From contig QZLH01000125.1 of assembly GCA_003833135.1 (NCBI GenBank), positions 1 through 64,000 of the forward strand: DNA of 64,000 bases, written 5' to 3'. The stretch is from Oehlia diaphana. Lineage: Eukaryota; Glomeromycota; Glomeromycetes; Glomerales; Glomeraceae. Below, piece after piece: positions 1 to 11,200 of this stretch. The position numbers and the translations under genes are program-made. The notes beneath the pieces are model-generated. The model was not told where the DNA came from and searched no databases. It worked only from the letters and a program-made list of their open reading frames with translations. Within the stretch, counting starts at the first letter, position 1; every line of letters begins with the position of its first letter.

Positions 1-5
1 GGTAT

Positions 6-355
6 ATCAGAACACCCTCCATAAATGCATTCACGTGACTATTATGTAATATTGACCAATCATTGATAGCTGTTTGGTTCTTTAAAATAGATAAATTTGA
101 CAATTTACATTTTTTTGAATAAAAAATATTTTTCAATCTTTTTAATTTTATTATATTATTTCACACCACAGATCATTTTGTATGTGCAATTCTTTCATTA
201 AAATGAAGATATAAAATAAAATCGAATTTAAATAAATATTCTCTCCAATTACTAATATTGATTTTTCTATTGGCTGTTCTTTAAGTGCACACCCTCCTTA
301 ACTGCATGTGCATGGCCAGGCTCCAGGTGCGTGCACTTATGGAGGTGCGACTGTA
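6..355. mobile_element. Tc1/mariner-like MITE, possibly cut by window edge
   Basis: Two inverted motifs bound about 350 bp. The left one near 8-37 reads CAGAACACCCTCCATAAATG; the right one at 324-353, reverse-complemented, reads CAGTCGCACCTCCATAAGTG. A TA follows the right end and TA-rich sequence precedes the left. A further internal copy of the ACACCCTCC motif lies near 287-300. The CAGTCGCACC-type terminus and a TA flank recall Tc1/mariner non-autonomous elements; that family assignment is inference. It sits immediately past the 3' end of the MULE transposase reading frame. Confidence 0.45.
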
Positions 356-3300
356 ATCAACATCAATTTGGACATTTTTTTGATAATGACCAGCCTTCCC
401 ACATGATAAACACTTGCGTTGTTGCCTTGATGTTTTGTTAGTATTCTGTACATTATTATTAATTTTACTTGTAATTTCGCGCATCACTCTATTGTTATTT
501 GATATCTCTATAGCCAGTGATATGCATTTTGTGCTTCTAATAGAATAAAATTCAGATTGGAAGCTTCCAATCCAAAGGTTTTATTAGTAATTTATGCTTC
601 CAAATCTTCCAAAGGTGCTTCCAAGAGTGCTTCCAATCTTCCAATGGCACATCACTATTTATAGCGCTTTTGATTCTTTTTTTACATGGAGCACCTCGAA
701 TCTTAGTAACATGAGGATCCGTAACTTCATCAATCAAACATTGTTGTAAGGGAACAATTTCATTACTATCTTGATTGTTCTCATTATTTCTTACGCCACC
801 ATTACGATTTTTTTTAGATGAAATAAAATCTTTCAACAATTGAACCAACTCATTATCACTTTTAGTTTCTAAAGCAATGTTAATTGCTGTTTTAGCAGTT
901 GAGAATGCTACTTCAAATCGGTTTCTCTGAGGAACTATTTGCTAAACATTTTCGCTATAACCAGATTGTTGAATATGTCTTAATCCTTGAAGAGTAAAAT
1001 TCACTTCATGAGGTACTGTTGTATTATTGGTAGGTGGTTCTATTGCTGTAAGAACTGGCGATTTTTCAAGAGCTTCATCTAATTTTATCAAAATTTCATC
1101 TTTATATAATCTGATAGGTATGATACTGATATGGAATTTTGCCATATTTGAATAAAGCATGAATCTCCAGAAATGCCAATATACTATCCCTTTTGTAATT
1201 GTCTTTACACAAATACATAGATGCGTCCCATCATCAAAAAGAACTACAAGATTGTCTTTATGGAAAAGACCACCCACTCGACAAATTTTCCATATTTCAA
1301 CAATCTTTGATGTGTCCATATCAATTAATAAAGCTTTTAATGTTGTCTGTAGTTCATCAACCACATCTTCTATAAAATTATCTTCTATAGTATTATTAGA
1401 ACATAAATCCTATGATAAATGAAATAAACTATTAATAAATGCGTGAATTTAATACATTATATCAAATATACTAACACATACCTCAGATAAATAAGATGTT
1501 AATTGTCCCTCATAGGTAAATGCTTGTGAAATTTGAAACCGCTGCATTGATAATATAAGTGGTGGTAAAAACTCAACAATAACCCTATCAATGCTTGAAA
1601 AAAATTGAGAAGAAAGGTGTAGAAGCCTAATTGTCGTATGTAATAACTTGATATCCGTTAATTTGCAATATCTAATTTCTTCTTTATGCCTTTTGTCAAT
1701 AGCTTCCTCAATATCACAAAGGGAACTAGCATTGTTAAGAGATTTTTTAATAATGCTATTGAACAACTCTATACTCTATGTACTCTGTATTCCAGCATTA
1801 AATTAGAATGGTGCAAATGCTTTTGCCCAACTAATTCTATTAGCGTATAATGCTCTAGTCATATAACGCTCACATTCTGGAAATTATTTTATCATTGATT
1901 CCCAACGTTGCTCAAAAATTTCCACACTTAGTGCATTTCTGCATGAATAAAAAGCTTTAATAAAATCATTAAAGTTTTGTATTTTAGTTTTGAGATGCTT
2001 GATTATATTCTGACGAATATGAAAAAGGCAATAGAAATGAGGTGTTGATGGAAAAACATGTGCTGCAGCATTAATTAATCCTGGCTCAGAATCTGTCCAA
2101 AAAGCTTTTGGCGCAATATTGTTAGTTGCTTTCATAAGGCATTGTAAAATCCAGATGTATGTAGACGCTAATTCATCTTTCACAAGAGCATTTGCAATAT
2201 TTCTAAATTTTCCATAATTATCTTTAATCATAAAGACACTTAAATACATGTTATATTTATTTGTCTTACATGTATTATCATTTAACACTACATCAGAAAA
2301 TCGCAAATACAGTTCTTGTTGGAATGGAAACATCCAGAAAATACCAGATAATCATTTTTCACTTTCAGAATGTTGAATAAAAATCTTTCAACATGGATCT
2401 TGAGATATTTTCTCAAAAAGAACATCAAGTAATGAAGTAGTATCTAGCTTTTTATTATTATCTTGACATAGTTTATAAATTGCATTATAAACGTCTTGCT
2501 TGTGAAATACGTGCTCTGGATACTTTTTTTTGAGTATTTCTAACTGTGTAATAGGCGCTACTTTACAATCCATAAAGAACTTTAAATCTTGTATCATTTC
2601 TACACTAAAATACTGATATCTGGCAATAACATAAGATACTTGAGCAGGATTTATTTCGTGATTGTGTACATCTTTTAAAATAGTACATTTTACATATTGT
2701 GCTGATCTTGGAAATGTGAAATTGCAATACCATTCACAGTTAGTCTTTATAGTACCACGTAATCAGTATAACGTATGATCAACTACCTTTTGAGCTTCAT
2801 AACAACCACTTGATGAACATTTATATGATTTACGCTGGATGGTAAAGTCATTGGGATCTTTGTCTTTATCACTGCGGCAAATTTGATAACCAAATCCTCG
2901 TTCTAAACAATAATTATGTATAAATGCATCAACTGATGACCAATCATCAAAATAATTACCTACAGTAAGATTATATTGATAATTATTAGAAAAATTTATA
3001 TTAGAAGTTGACTCAAAAAAATTGTCATCAAGAGGTTGTTCAGGATTTGGTAAAATATTAATGTTGATAAAATTGTCATTAGAAAGTGGTTTGGAATTTT
3101 AGTGCTAAAATATTAACTTCTCTGGGATTTGGTGAAATATTAATATGATCAGTAAAATCAACATTAAAAGGGTGTTTCAAGATATGACAAAAGATCCGTA
3201 TCTGAAAAATTTTCATTAAAAGGTTTGGATAGGTTCACATTATTATTAAAAAATTCGGAAAGAGAGTGGATATTCATTTTATTATTATAACTATTAGAAC

Positions 3301-3406
3301 AAAGTAAATCCAGTTCCATATTGTCTTCTTGAAATGTTAAAATTGGATGCATATCAAAGATATCTATTGCTAATAAAAGAAAGATTTTTCTTTGAAGAAA
3401 GAACAC
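354..3406 (-). pseudogene. Decayed MULE (Mutator-like) transposase with FAR1-type N-terminus
   Basis: Reading leftward, the order is a low-complexity N-terminus (about 3400-3160), a FAR1/WRKY-GCM1-like zinc region near 2960-2760 with Cys and His residues, the MULE transposase core at 2333-1884, a SWIM-type finger near 1200, and a CCHC zinc knuckle near 430-390. The core keeps two acidic landmarks, DNTCKTNKYNM and FWTDSEPG, which fit the first two D residues of the DDE triad. Several in-frame stops and frame changes (for example around 2390, 2340, 1880-1770, 1450 and 940) prevent a full-length product. In the SWIM finger the third ligand, normally Cys in a CxH pair, is Tyr (YWHFW). The knuckle loses its last Cys through a one-base change in an A run. 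A MITE interrupts the frame at 515-657. This is a dead element, not a host gene. Confidence 0.85.
515..657. mobile_element. hAT-type MITE inserted in the MULE transposase frame
   Basis: The 143-bp insert has terminal inverted repeats: CAGTGATATGCA at the left and, reverse-complemented, TAGTGATGTGCC at the right. It is flanked by 8-bp direct repeats TCTATAGC (507-514) and TTTATAGC (658-665), matching at 7 of 8 positions; 8-bp target duplications are typical of hAT elements. The interior is rich in GGAAGC/GCTTCC. Removing the element and one target copy makes the surrounding transposase frame continuous (K-S-A-I-E-I-S). The terminal stretch resembles the unit of the tandem array at 60.5-61.7 kb. 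Confidence 0.75.
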
Positions 3407-3480
3407 AAAAAAACAAAAAAAGAAAAAAGGCGTTTTTGATTTTACTAGGAGGTAAATTACACTAAATCACGCGTTATGTA

Positions 3481-3617
3481 ACCAGGTGAATTTCACCAAA
3501 TGGTGGTGAATATCACCATAAAATATTTAATTACGAAATTTTAAAAATTTTAAATGCAATATAAAAATCATGGTGAAACATAGCATAGGTGAAATTCACC
3601 ACTTGGTGAATTTTACT
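3481..3617. mobile_element. Fold-back MITE with GGTGA/TCACC ends
   Basis: About 30-bp imperfect terminal inverted repeats pair 3485-3518 with 3586-3616, with a one- or two-base indel. Each arm contains small palindromes such as GGTGAATTTCACC, so the element could fold into hairpins within a hairpin. It lies just upstream of the MULE N-terminus. The arrangement resembles the element at 32960-33077. No clear target duplication was seen. Confidence 0.55.
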
Positions 3618-4599
3618 GACGGTTATTTTTAAATTAATCCTTATAAAATACCAATATTAGATAAAGAAATTATAAATAATTCATTAATGTAAATATATAT
3701 AGAATTGGAAATTCTTAAGACTTTAAATTAGAAATTAAATACTTTTATTAAAAAAAACTATTTATTGTATTATTATAAAGTTTACTATAAAAGAAATCTT
3801 TTACTTTTGTGAATATTTGTTATAGTAAACAAAAATGGTTAGAACTGGAAGTTCACTATAATGAGCTTTAACTGTACATATTATTTTACTATATTAATTA
3901 TACCAGTTAGATATTTAAAACACTTTATTAAATTTTTTTAATATAAATAATATCTTTTATTTATTATAAAATTATTAATTGGAGATATATATGGACTAAT
4001 ATTTTTATAAACATCCAATATTAAATTATTCTATTAATCATTTAAATCCTAATAATTAAATTATAAAATGGAACAATTATATTTAATTCTATTTTTCATT
4101 TCTGCTTTTATAATATAATATTTGAACTTTTCTAGTTATATCTAACAATTAAAATTATGTATTTATTTATTTATTTTTTTTTTTTGTTTGAGGTATAATA
4201 CAAAAATCTGAGTATTTTGTAAAATATATGCAATAAAATATAAATGAAATCAATAATGATAATGACTATTATTTCTTTGATATAAAGATAGAAAGGCCAA
4301 CATTAATAAGAATACGAAAAGTAAATAGATATCCACTAGTGCTCAAAATACTGACAGATAAATTCTGTACTAATTATATATTCCATAGATTGGCTTTTTA
4401 AATTATCATCTCTTTTTTAATATAAAATCATTCATCTTGATATTTCACATACTAATTACTCTACCGCGCAAACTCATTATTTTTCCTCTCCAAAATCAAC
4501 TTCTATCTTATTCAATTTAATGTACTGAATAAATCTGGTATAAATTAAGAAAATAATTGTCCAAAATAATTTAATAATTTATTATAAGTAACTCAATTT
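3618..4599. other. Intergenic, A+T-rich
   Basis: No open frame of note. The sequence is A/T runs with a T tract near 4165-4185. It contains the 3' flank of the verprolin gene. I see no RNA gene or repeat with clear boundaries. Confidence 0.6.
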
Positions 4600-6162
4600 T
4601 CACCGCCTCCCGTTAACTCTTCCTCCTCCAAATGCTCCAAGTGGTGGAGGAGGAGGTGCACGCTGTGGAGTTAATGATGATAAATCCAGAGGAATCGCTA
4701 TTTGTGTGATAAATTTAAATATTAATAATGTATAAAATTTTCCGCAGCAAAAAAAAATATTTATATACATACAACTTCCATTAGAAGCTCCGGAAGGATA
4801 TTCTCTAGTTGATTTTGTAAAAGGTCGTGGAGGCGGGAAATCGGATGATGGACGAAACGCCCAACGTCCCTCTGTAGTTGGTGGCTCTTTCGGTGTAAAA
4901 GATGTGGCTAATTAATTTTTTTTAAAAAAAGGGGAAAACAACATTAATAAAGAAAAATAACAATTTAATTTATAAATCGCTTCGATTACTACATACATAT
5001 AGATCTTGATGGACTAAGTGCCCTGTGATTCATTTCAACGTTGGGTAATACTGCCGAGGAAGCAGGTCTTAGTTTACCCGGATTCGGAGAACGAGAACGA
5101 AGTGGTTGAGGTGGAGGCGATTGTGATCGTTGTACAGTAGATGAAGGTCGAACCGGAGGGGGAGGAGCTACTTTATTTGAAAGTGATGATGGTTTATTTG
5201 GTGGTGGAGGTGGTGCCTTTTTATTTGTCGGTGGTAGTGCCTTAGAATTCCGTGAAGGCAAAGGAGGAGCCGAAGAAGTTGTATTAGACGTCTGTGTACG
5301 GGTTGGTATTTGTGGTGGTACTGCGCTCGTCTTTGTGCGTGAAGGCAATGGTGGTACATTAGGCATTGTTCGGTTTGGTAGAGGTGGCGGTGGTGTTTCT
5401 GGACTTATGGTTTTACCAATACTTTTTGGCATTGTATTTCTTGATGGATATTGGGGAGCTTCAACTTTTGACTGTGGTATAGAAACCACAGATGATGTTT
5501 GATTTCCATCGCTTGGAGCTCTTGGACGGCCACCTGGTAAAGGAGGCGGTGCTGCTAGATCTAATAAAATATCATTATTTTAAATAGTTAATACATTTGG
5601 TTAATATCATGCAATATGAAAATGAAAGTACTTACTATTATTCTTTTCTCTTCCAGTATCAATACCGCCACGACTCTTCAATTTCGGCATGCCACCTACA
5701 AATAAACCACCCATACTAGGGACAGCGGCAGTAACATTGTTAGATCCTCCCGACGCACTAGACGAACGAGCTCGACCGCCACCTGTAGAACTAACCGACG
5801 TTTTTTTCCCTGTGTGATTTAATTAAAAATAATGTTTCAAATTAATTGTTCACGGGTAGAAATTGGTATCAAATTATTTTCTCATACTGCAACCAGCTTT
5901 TCCCTGTAAGGTCTTAAAAAACTAAATAATTTTATTTCGAATTGAATGATCTATCAAAGTTTAATAAAGGGCCAAGCTGCACCAAAAATGATCTTTAATT
6001 ACCCTCTACAACAGGTGCAGAACGATCGTTTGTAACAGTCTTTTTCAACCTTTTTCCTTTCTGAATATCATCAAGCAAAGCATTTCTGCCGGCTGAGGGA
6101 GGTGGAGGAGCGGAAGCTGAAGGTGGTGGTGGTGGTGGGGGAGGTGGTGGTGGTCCTGGCAT
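4600..6162 (-). CDS. VRP1: Verprolin/WIP-family actin-regulatory protein
   Basis: Five exons (6162-6003, 5809-5636, 5560-4997, 4907-4773, 4697-4600) join in frame to a 376-residue protein. It starts with a polyproline run (MPGPPPPPPPPPPP), followed by a WH2 actin-monomer-binding motif near residues 26-45 (RNALLDDIQKGKRLKK). The middle is long and Pro/Ser-rich with repeated PPLPSR-type motifs suited to SH3 and profilin binding. The C-terminal exon region (GRWAFRPSSDFPPPRPF) matches the WASP-binding segment of WIP/verprolin. These proteins bind and stabilise WASP (Las17) and link it to actin at endocytic patches. An upstream in-frame ATG would add 16 lysine-rich residues; I chose the MPG start because the family begins with the proline run. 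Its promoter is shared with RPB3. Confidence 0.9.
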
Positions 6163-6390
6163 TTTATTTTTGTGATGAATAAATATATTTCGTTTTTTTT
6201 CGTTTTTCAAGACTACTAGAACGATATTTCTGATTTTTATATATTTCTCGACTGCGCCTCGTTCATAATTTTTAATTATGACGTTTTTCCTAAGCCGAGA
6301 TACTTGGCTGCTCGGCCGTTACACAAAGCTTCCTATAAATAGTTTACATAGCTGAATTAATCGCGTGAACTTTTTTTATTAAGATAAAAA
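6163..6390. promoter_or_regulatory. Bidirectional promoter VRP1/RPB3
   Basis: 228 bp separate the two start codons. TATAAATAG at 6334-6342 lies about 50 bp before the RPB3 ATG. A dyad GCCGAG (6294-6299) / CTCGGC (6311-6316) with an 11-bp gap stands out in this A+T-rich sequence and could bind a dimeric zinc-cluster-type factor (inference). A TGACGT motif occurs near 6279. Confidence 0.4.
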
Positions 6391-7838
6391 ATGGATTTGT
6401 TCAGTCCTGCGAATAAACCAGAAATCAGAATTCAAGAGCTAACTGGGGAACGGATAAGATTTATACTTACAAACACAGATTTGAGGTATATAAGATATTT
6501 TCTTTTATTTATTAAGGGGATAATACAAGTTTATCTCCAGCTTCCGTCGTCAATAACCGAAAAAATATAGAAGGCGTTCATCAGTATATTATGGGCGATT
6601 TCAATGTTTCTTACGAAAAATAAACTGAAATAATTTTTATTCTTTTTACATTAGTATGGCAAATGCTCTTAGACGTATAATGATATCAGAAGTTGCAACT
6701 ATAGGTATGTAAGTTCCATTAAATTGATGTTTTAATAAATTCACCTTTATTCTTATTATACTTATATATTTGTTAGCAATTGATATGGTCCAATTCGATC
6801 TTAATACGTCCGTTTTGGCTGACGAGTTTATTGCACATCGATTAGGATTAATACCATTGGATAGTACAGAAGCGGATAAAATCAAATATCCTCGAGTATG
6901 TGTTATGATCGATATTAGTTTCGCGATTAATTTTATTTAGTTCAATGCTTACATATCCTTTTAAGGATTGTAATTGTAGTGGAGCATGTAAAGAATGTAG
7001 TGTGGAGTTAAACTTACACGTTAAATGCACTGAAGAAGATACAACGAAAGATGTGACTAGTAAAGATCTTGTCAGTCACGATCCGCGGTTTACACCGATC
7101 ACTGAAGGACCAAAAGATGCGGGTATTTTAATTGCAAAACTTCGCAAAGGTCAAGAAATTAAAGTTAAATGTATTGCTAAGAAGGTTTATATATTTAATT
7201 TTAATATTTTAATATAATACAAAAAAAAGAAAGAAAAGAATTTCACGAATGTCCTTTTTCTAGGGAGTGGCGAAGGAACATGCTAAGTGGAGTCCTTGTG
7301 CTGCGGTTGCTTTTGAATACGATCCTTTTAATAAACTTAGACATACACATTATTGGATAGAGGAAGATGAAAAAAAGGAATGGTAATAGTTATTTAAATG
7401 ATTAATTAAATGTTGAGTTGTTATTATTATTTACTAAAATTATTAATATTACAGGCCACAAAGTAAAAATGCTAACGATGATTTTCCTCCTTTAGATGAT
7501 GAAAGTAATTGGCATTTTCTCTTTAAATTTTTATTAAATATTTACTTTATTGGTTTATATAATGACATTTATTTTTTCTTTTTCTAGTTTTTGATTTTAC
7601 TGCAAAACCAAATAGATTTTATTTTGAAATCGAGGTTAGTAGTTAAAAATTCAATTAATGATTTATGTATATATGACTTATTTATTTTTTATTCCAGACA
7701 ATTGGTTCTATGAAACCTGAAGACATTGTTATGAATGCATTTAAGAAATTGTTAGAAAAAATTTCATCAATTCAAATGGGATTACATTCAAATGATGTTC
7801 CTATTAATGGCAGAGAACCAACTAGAGATGTTTTTTAG
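6391..7838 (+). CDS. RPB3: DNA-directed RNA polymerase II subunit Rpb3
   Basis: This is the alpha-like subunit that dimerises with Rpb11 and nucleates Pol II assembly in the nucleus. The exons spell [20 protein letters not shown], then the alpha-motif [20 protein letters not shown] and [14 protein letters not shown], which are diagnostic of the Rpb3/Rpc40/alpha family. A CxCxxxCxxC zinc motif ([10 protein letters not shown]) follows, as in Rpb3. Downstream, [15 protein letters not shown] and [17 protein letters not shown] complete the dimerisation domain. At least seven short introns are needed. The product stops soon after the conserved C-terminal helix (GREPTRDVF), so the tail is short. It diverges from VRP1 and converges on SEC27. 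Confidence 0.95.
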
Positions 7839-8216
7839 AATATTATTTAGCTATGACAAGTTCCATCTACTTATACCATCAAAAATTTACCATTAGATGT
7901 ATTATTTGAGATTATTTATAAGTATCAATTATGACAAGATCCAACGTTAGTAATATGAAATGTAGTATTTAGAGTGTTGCAAATAATAGTACTGTAAGTT
8001 TTTTTATTGAAATTTTTTTTTTTTTTTATACAACAAAAAAATAATCTAATTTCATTTGGGTTTATTTTCTCTATTTGTTACTTCTCATTATGATAATTAC
8101 TGAAAAATTTAATCTCAGAATTCATATAAAATAATTAAATTATTATCCAATAAATCCAAAAAAAAAGTATAATTTAATTTACATTGTTAGTTAATTCTTA
8201 ATGAATTCGTGTTTAA
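7839..8216. other. Convergent 3' flanks of RPB3 and SEC27
   Basis: 378 bp of A+T-rich sequence with T and A runs near 8005-8040. It probably holds both 3' UTRs and poly(A) sites. No other feature seen. Confidence 0.6.
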
Positions 8217-11200
8217 TCAAGATTGGACTAACTCTTCCATTTCCTTTTCTTCAGAAACTAAATTTTCACCAGGACGCTCATGTTCAGATGTTGCGAATGA
8301 TGCAGCGTCATCAAAATCAACATCTCCCTAATTAATAAATAAAAAGATTTGCATAAGCTGCTTGCGAGCTAATATATAATATGTAACATTTAATATACTT
8401 AATATACTTACACGAACTGATCCAGTACCTGTTGTGTTTACTAAGATTAGAAACAACAATATTGAAGATTAAATTAGTTGGACATCGATAGAAAATTAAT
8501 TTAATTTGAATATACTTACCTTCCATACTCAAGAGGCTCATATTATCACGATCATCATCAACTGATACCTATTGTTTTTTTTTAAAAAAAAATTTATAAA
8601 TAAATGAGATAATTTTGTTAGTTATAAAATAATGAGATATACTTCATCATCCATATCGCCATTCACGTTTTTTTTAGCTGCTATACTGTTCACAAGACGA
8701 TTGTGTAAAGGAGATAAGTTAGATGGTAAAACTCCATCAGGATATTTTTCTTTTATTTCTACATAGAATAAATGATTTATAAATTTATTATTCAATAAAC
8801 TAGTAAAACATTCTGTCACATACCTGCAATAATATCTTGATCAAGCGAATCTTTATATTCTGCGTAAGATGTGGCCGGAATAGATATATTTCGAGTTTTC
8901 TTTGAAAGTTCCTCGGCAATTAGTGCCTGTATAAAGTAATTTTAAAACATGTTTAATATATTGAACTGAATAAGTTTTCCGTAAAAAAAAACATAAAAAC
9001 TTACATGCTTGAAATCTGGGAATAGATTTTCATAATCAGCTGGATCTGCAAGAGCTTCGGCTGCCTTTTTTTTGTTCTGTTTCTCGAGATTTTCTTTCCA
9101 TAATTTAACAATTTTCGAAACCTGACTGTGAAATAAATTTATTTGCCGTGGATTTTATTAATCACATTAAAATTAATGTTAAAAAAAAAAAAATAATATT
9201 TACCTTGGAAGATACGTTCGTGCAAACATTGCTGCTTCTGGAATACGATCAGTTTTTATAAGTATTTCTATACAATCTTCCACTTGGCCGAGTTGTAAAT
9301 AACATGCAAATGCAACATTATTCTTGCCATCCGTAGCTTTTGATTACGCATATATCAATACAAAATATATTAATTACGTGAATAAATATATATTTTATGT
9401 TTATTATAAAATAAATACCAGCTGATTCAGCCAATTCTCTAATGCCTTTGGCATTACCGGACGAGGTATACAACAAAAGTAACCCACTCAAATCTTTGGC
9501 TTTTTTGAGACATTCTTCAGCGAGAGAAAACTATTTAAATAAATAATATGAATAAATGAGAGTTATAAACTCTAAGAATGAAAATTAATACAGGTTAAAC
9601 AATTACCTTCCAATCGCTTAAAGCAGAATCTCCAACAGTCTTCCACTTGGCTTCCGTATCGGCTTCGCGTGCAATTTCAACAGCAACATCAAGTTTGTTG
9701 AGTTGGACAGCAAGCTCGAATTTATGTTCAATATCAGTTGAAACTTCGAGAGCAAGTTCTTTAAGGTCTAAATTAACAAATGTTTTAGCAAAATTTAAAA
9801 CATTAAATTTGACATATTAATTTCTCGCTAAAAATACCTTGGCTTTCTAAAAATCTCGCAATACGATTCCGTTGTTCAGCAGGTACAGTAGGCAACAACT
9901 GCTCTGCCGTTTCAAGATCATTTCGAAGAATAGCAGTTTGATATTCAATAACGGTCAAAGAAAGAGCATAGCTATATACGTTAACATCCTATAATGAATT
10001 TTTATTCATACAGGAGTTTAAATGGGATTAAGGATTAGGAAAAAGCCAAACAGGGTTTGAAATTTTGTTACCTTATCGGCCAAATATATACGATTATCTT
10101 TTGGGATGTAACCCAACAAATACATGTTTCTATAATTGAATAATCTTAGAATGTCTTTTTAAATAAAGAAAGATAAAATATAAAACTTACGTGTCAAAGT
10201 GACTAATAGTGAATGTTTGAGCACCAACGAGATAATTCAATCGATTTACAGCATTCGTATAAATGAAACAATCTCCAACCCATGTTCCCGTTTTGATACT
10301 AGAAAAAAAAAGACAATTATGCTTGTCCGAGATTGTTGGATTTTTTGAAAGGACATCAAATAAGAACAATTAATTTACCTCTCCGAAATTTCTGTTACAA
10401 ACTCGAATGCCTGTTCAACACCTTCATCGCTGACTTCCCCGCCACTTTCTATGAACTGTGTGTAGGCTTGGCGGTTAAATCGTAAAACATAGAAAGTGTC
10501 TTCACAAGCTATGGTTACAAGATCACCGATATCTGACCAATGTACCTACAAATCGAACACAGAAAAAAAAATCAGAATTGATCATATTCCTTATTTAACT
10601 ATAATTAATCCAATATAATAATAATACGTTAAATTCAATGGGAATCAAAATAAACAAAATAAGCGAATGATTACTATGCTTCTGTAATAAAAATAAACAA
10701 ACTCACGCTTTTTGGGATAACGTCAATTCTTCTAACAACAGAACATGTTTCCCAATCATATAAATTTAAGAAACTAGAACTTTTTACGCCTAAAAGGGTT
10801 CCACCATAAATTCCTTCAGCTGTAAAATTCAATTTTAAAGAATTCGGCCTTTCCTTAAAGTTTTTGTAAAGTTTGATTTTTGTTGTGGATTCTCTTACAG
10901 CATATCTATAATTTATAAAGTTAAATGAACAATTTCATCCTTTGATCCATCCATTAATATGAAAACTTACTTACTCGTTTGAGTCCAGAGCCCATACAAA
11001 TTCAAGACCATTACCAAACCCTTTATTTCTCCAAGCAAGTGCCGTGTAAATGATATATTCACCATCACCACATACAACAACGAATCTATTAAATGATGAT
11101 AAGAACGTTTTGTATTATTTTTTAATATTTTCTTAGTAAGGAATTTATCTTCGTATACCTTCCATTGGGACTATGTTGCAATGTTTGGGGGTATATTTCA

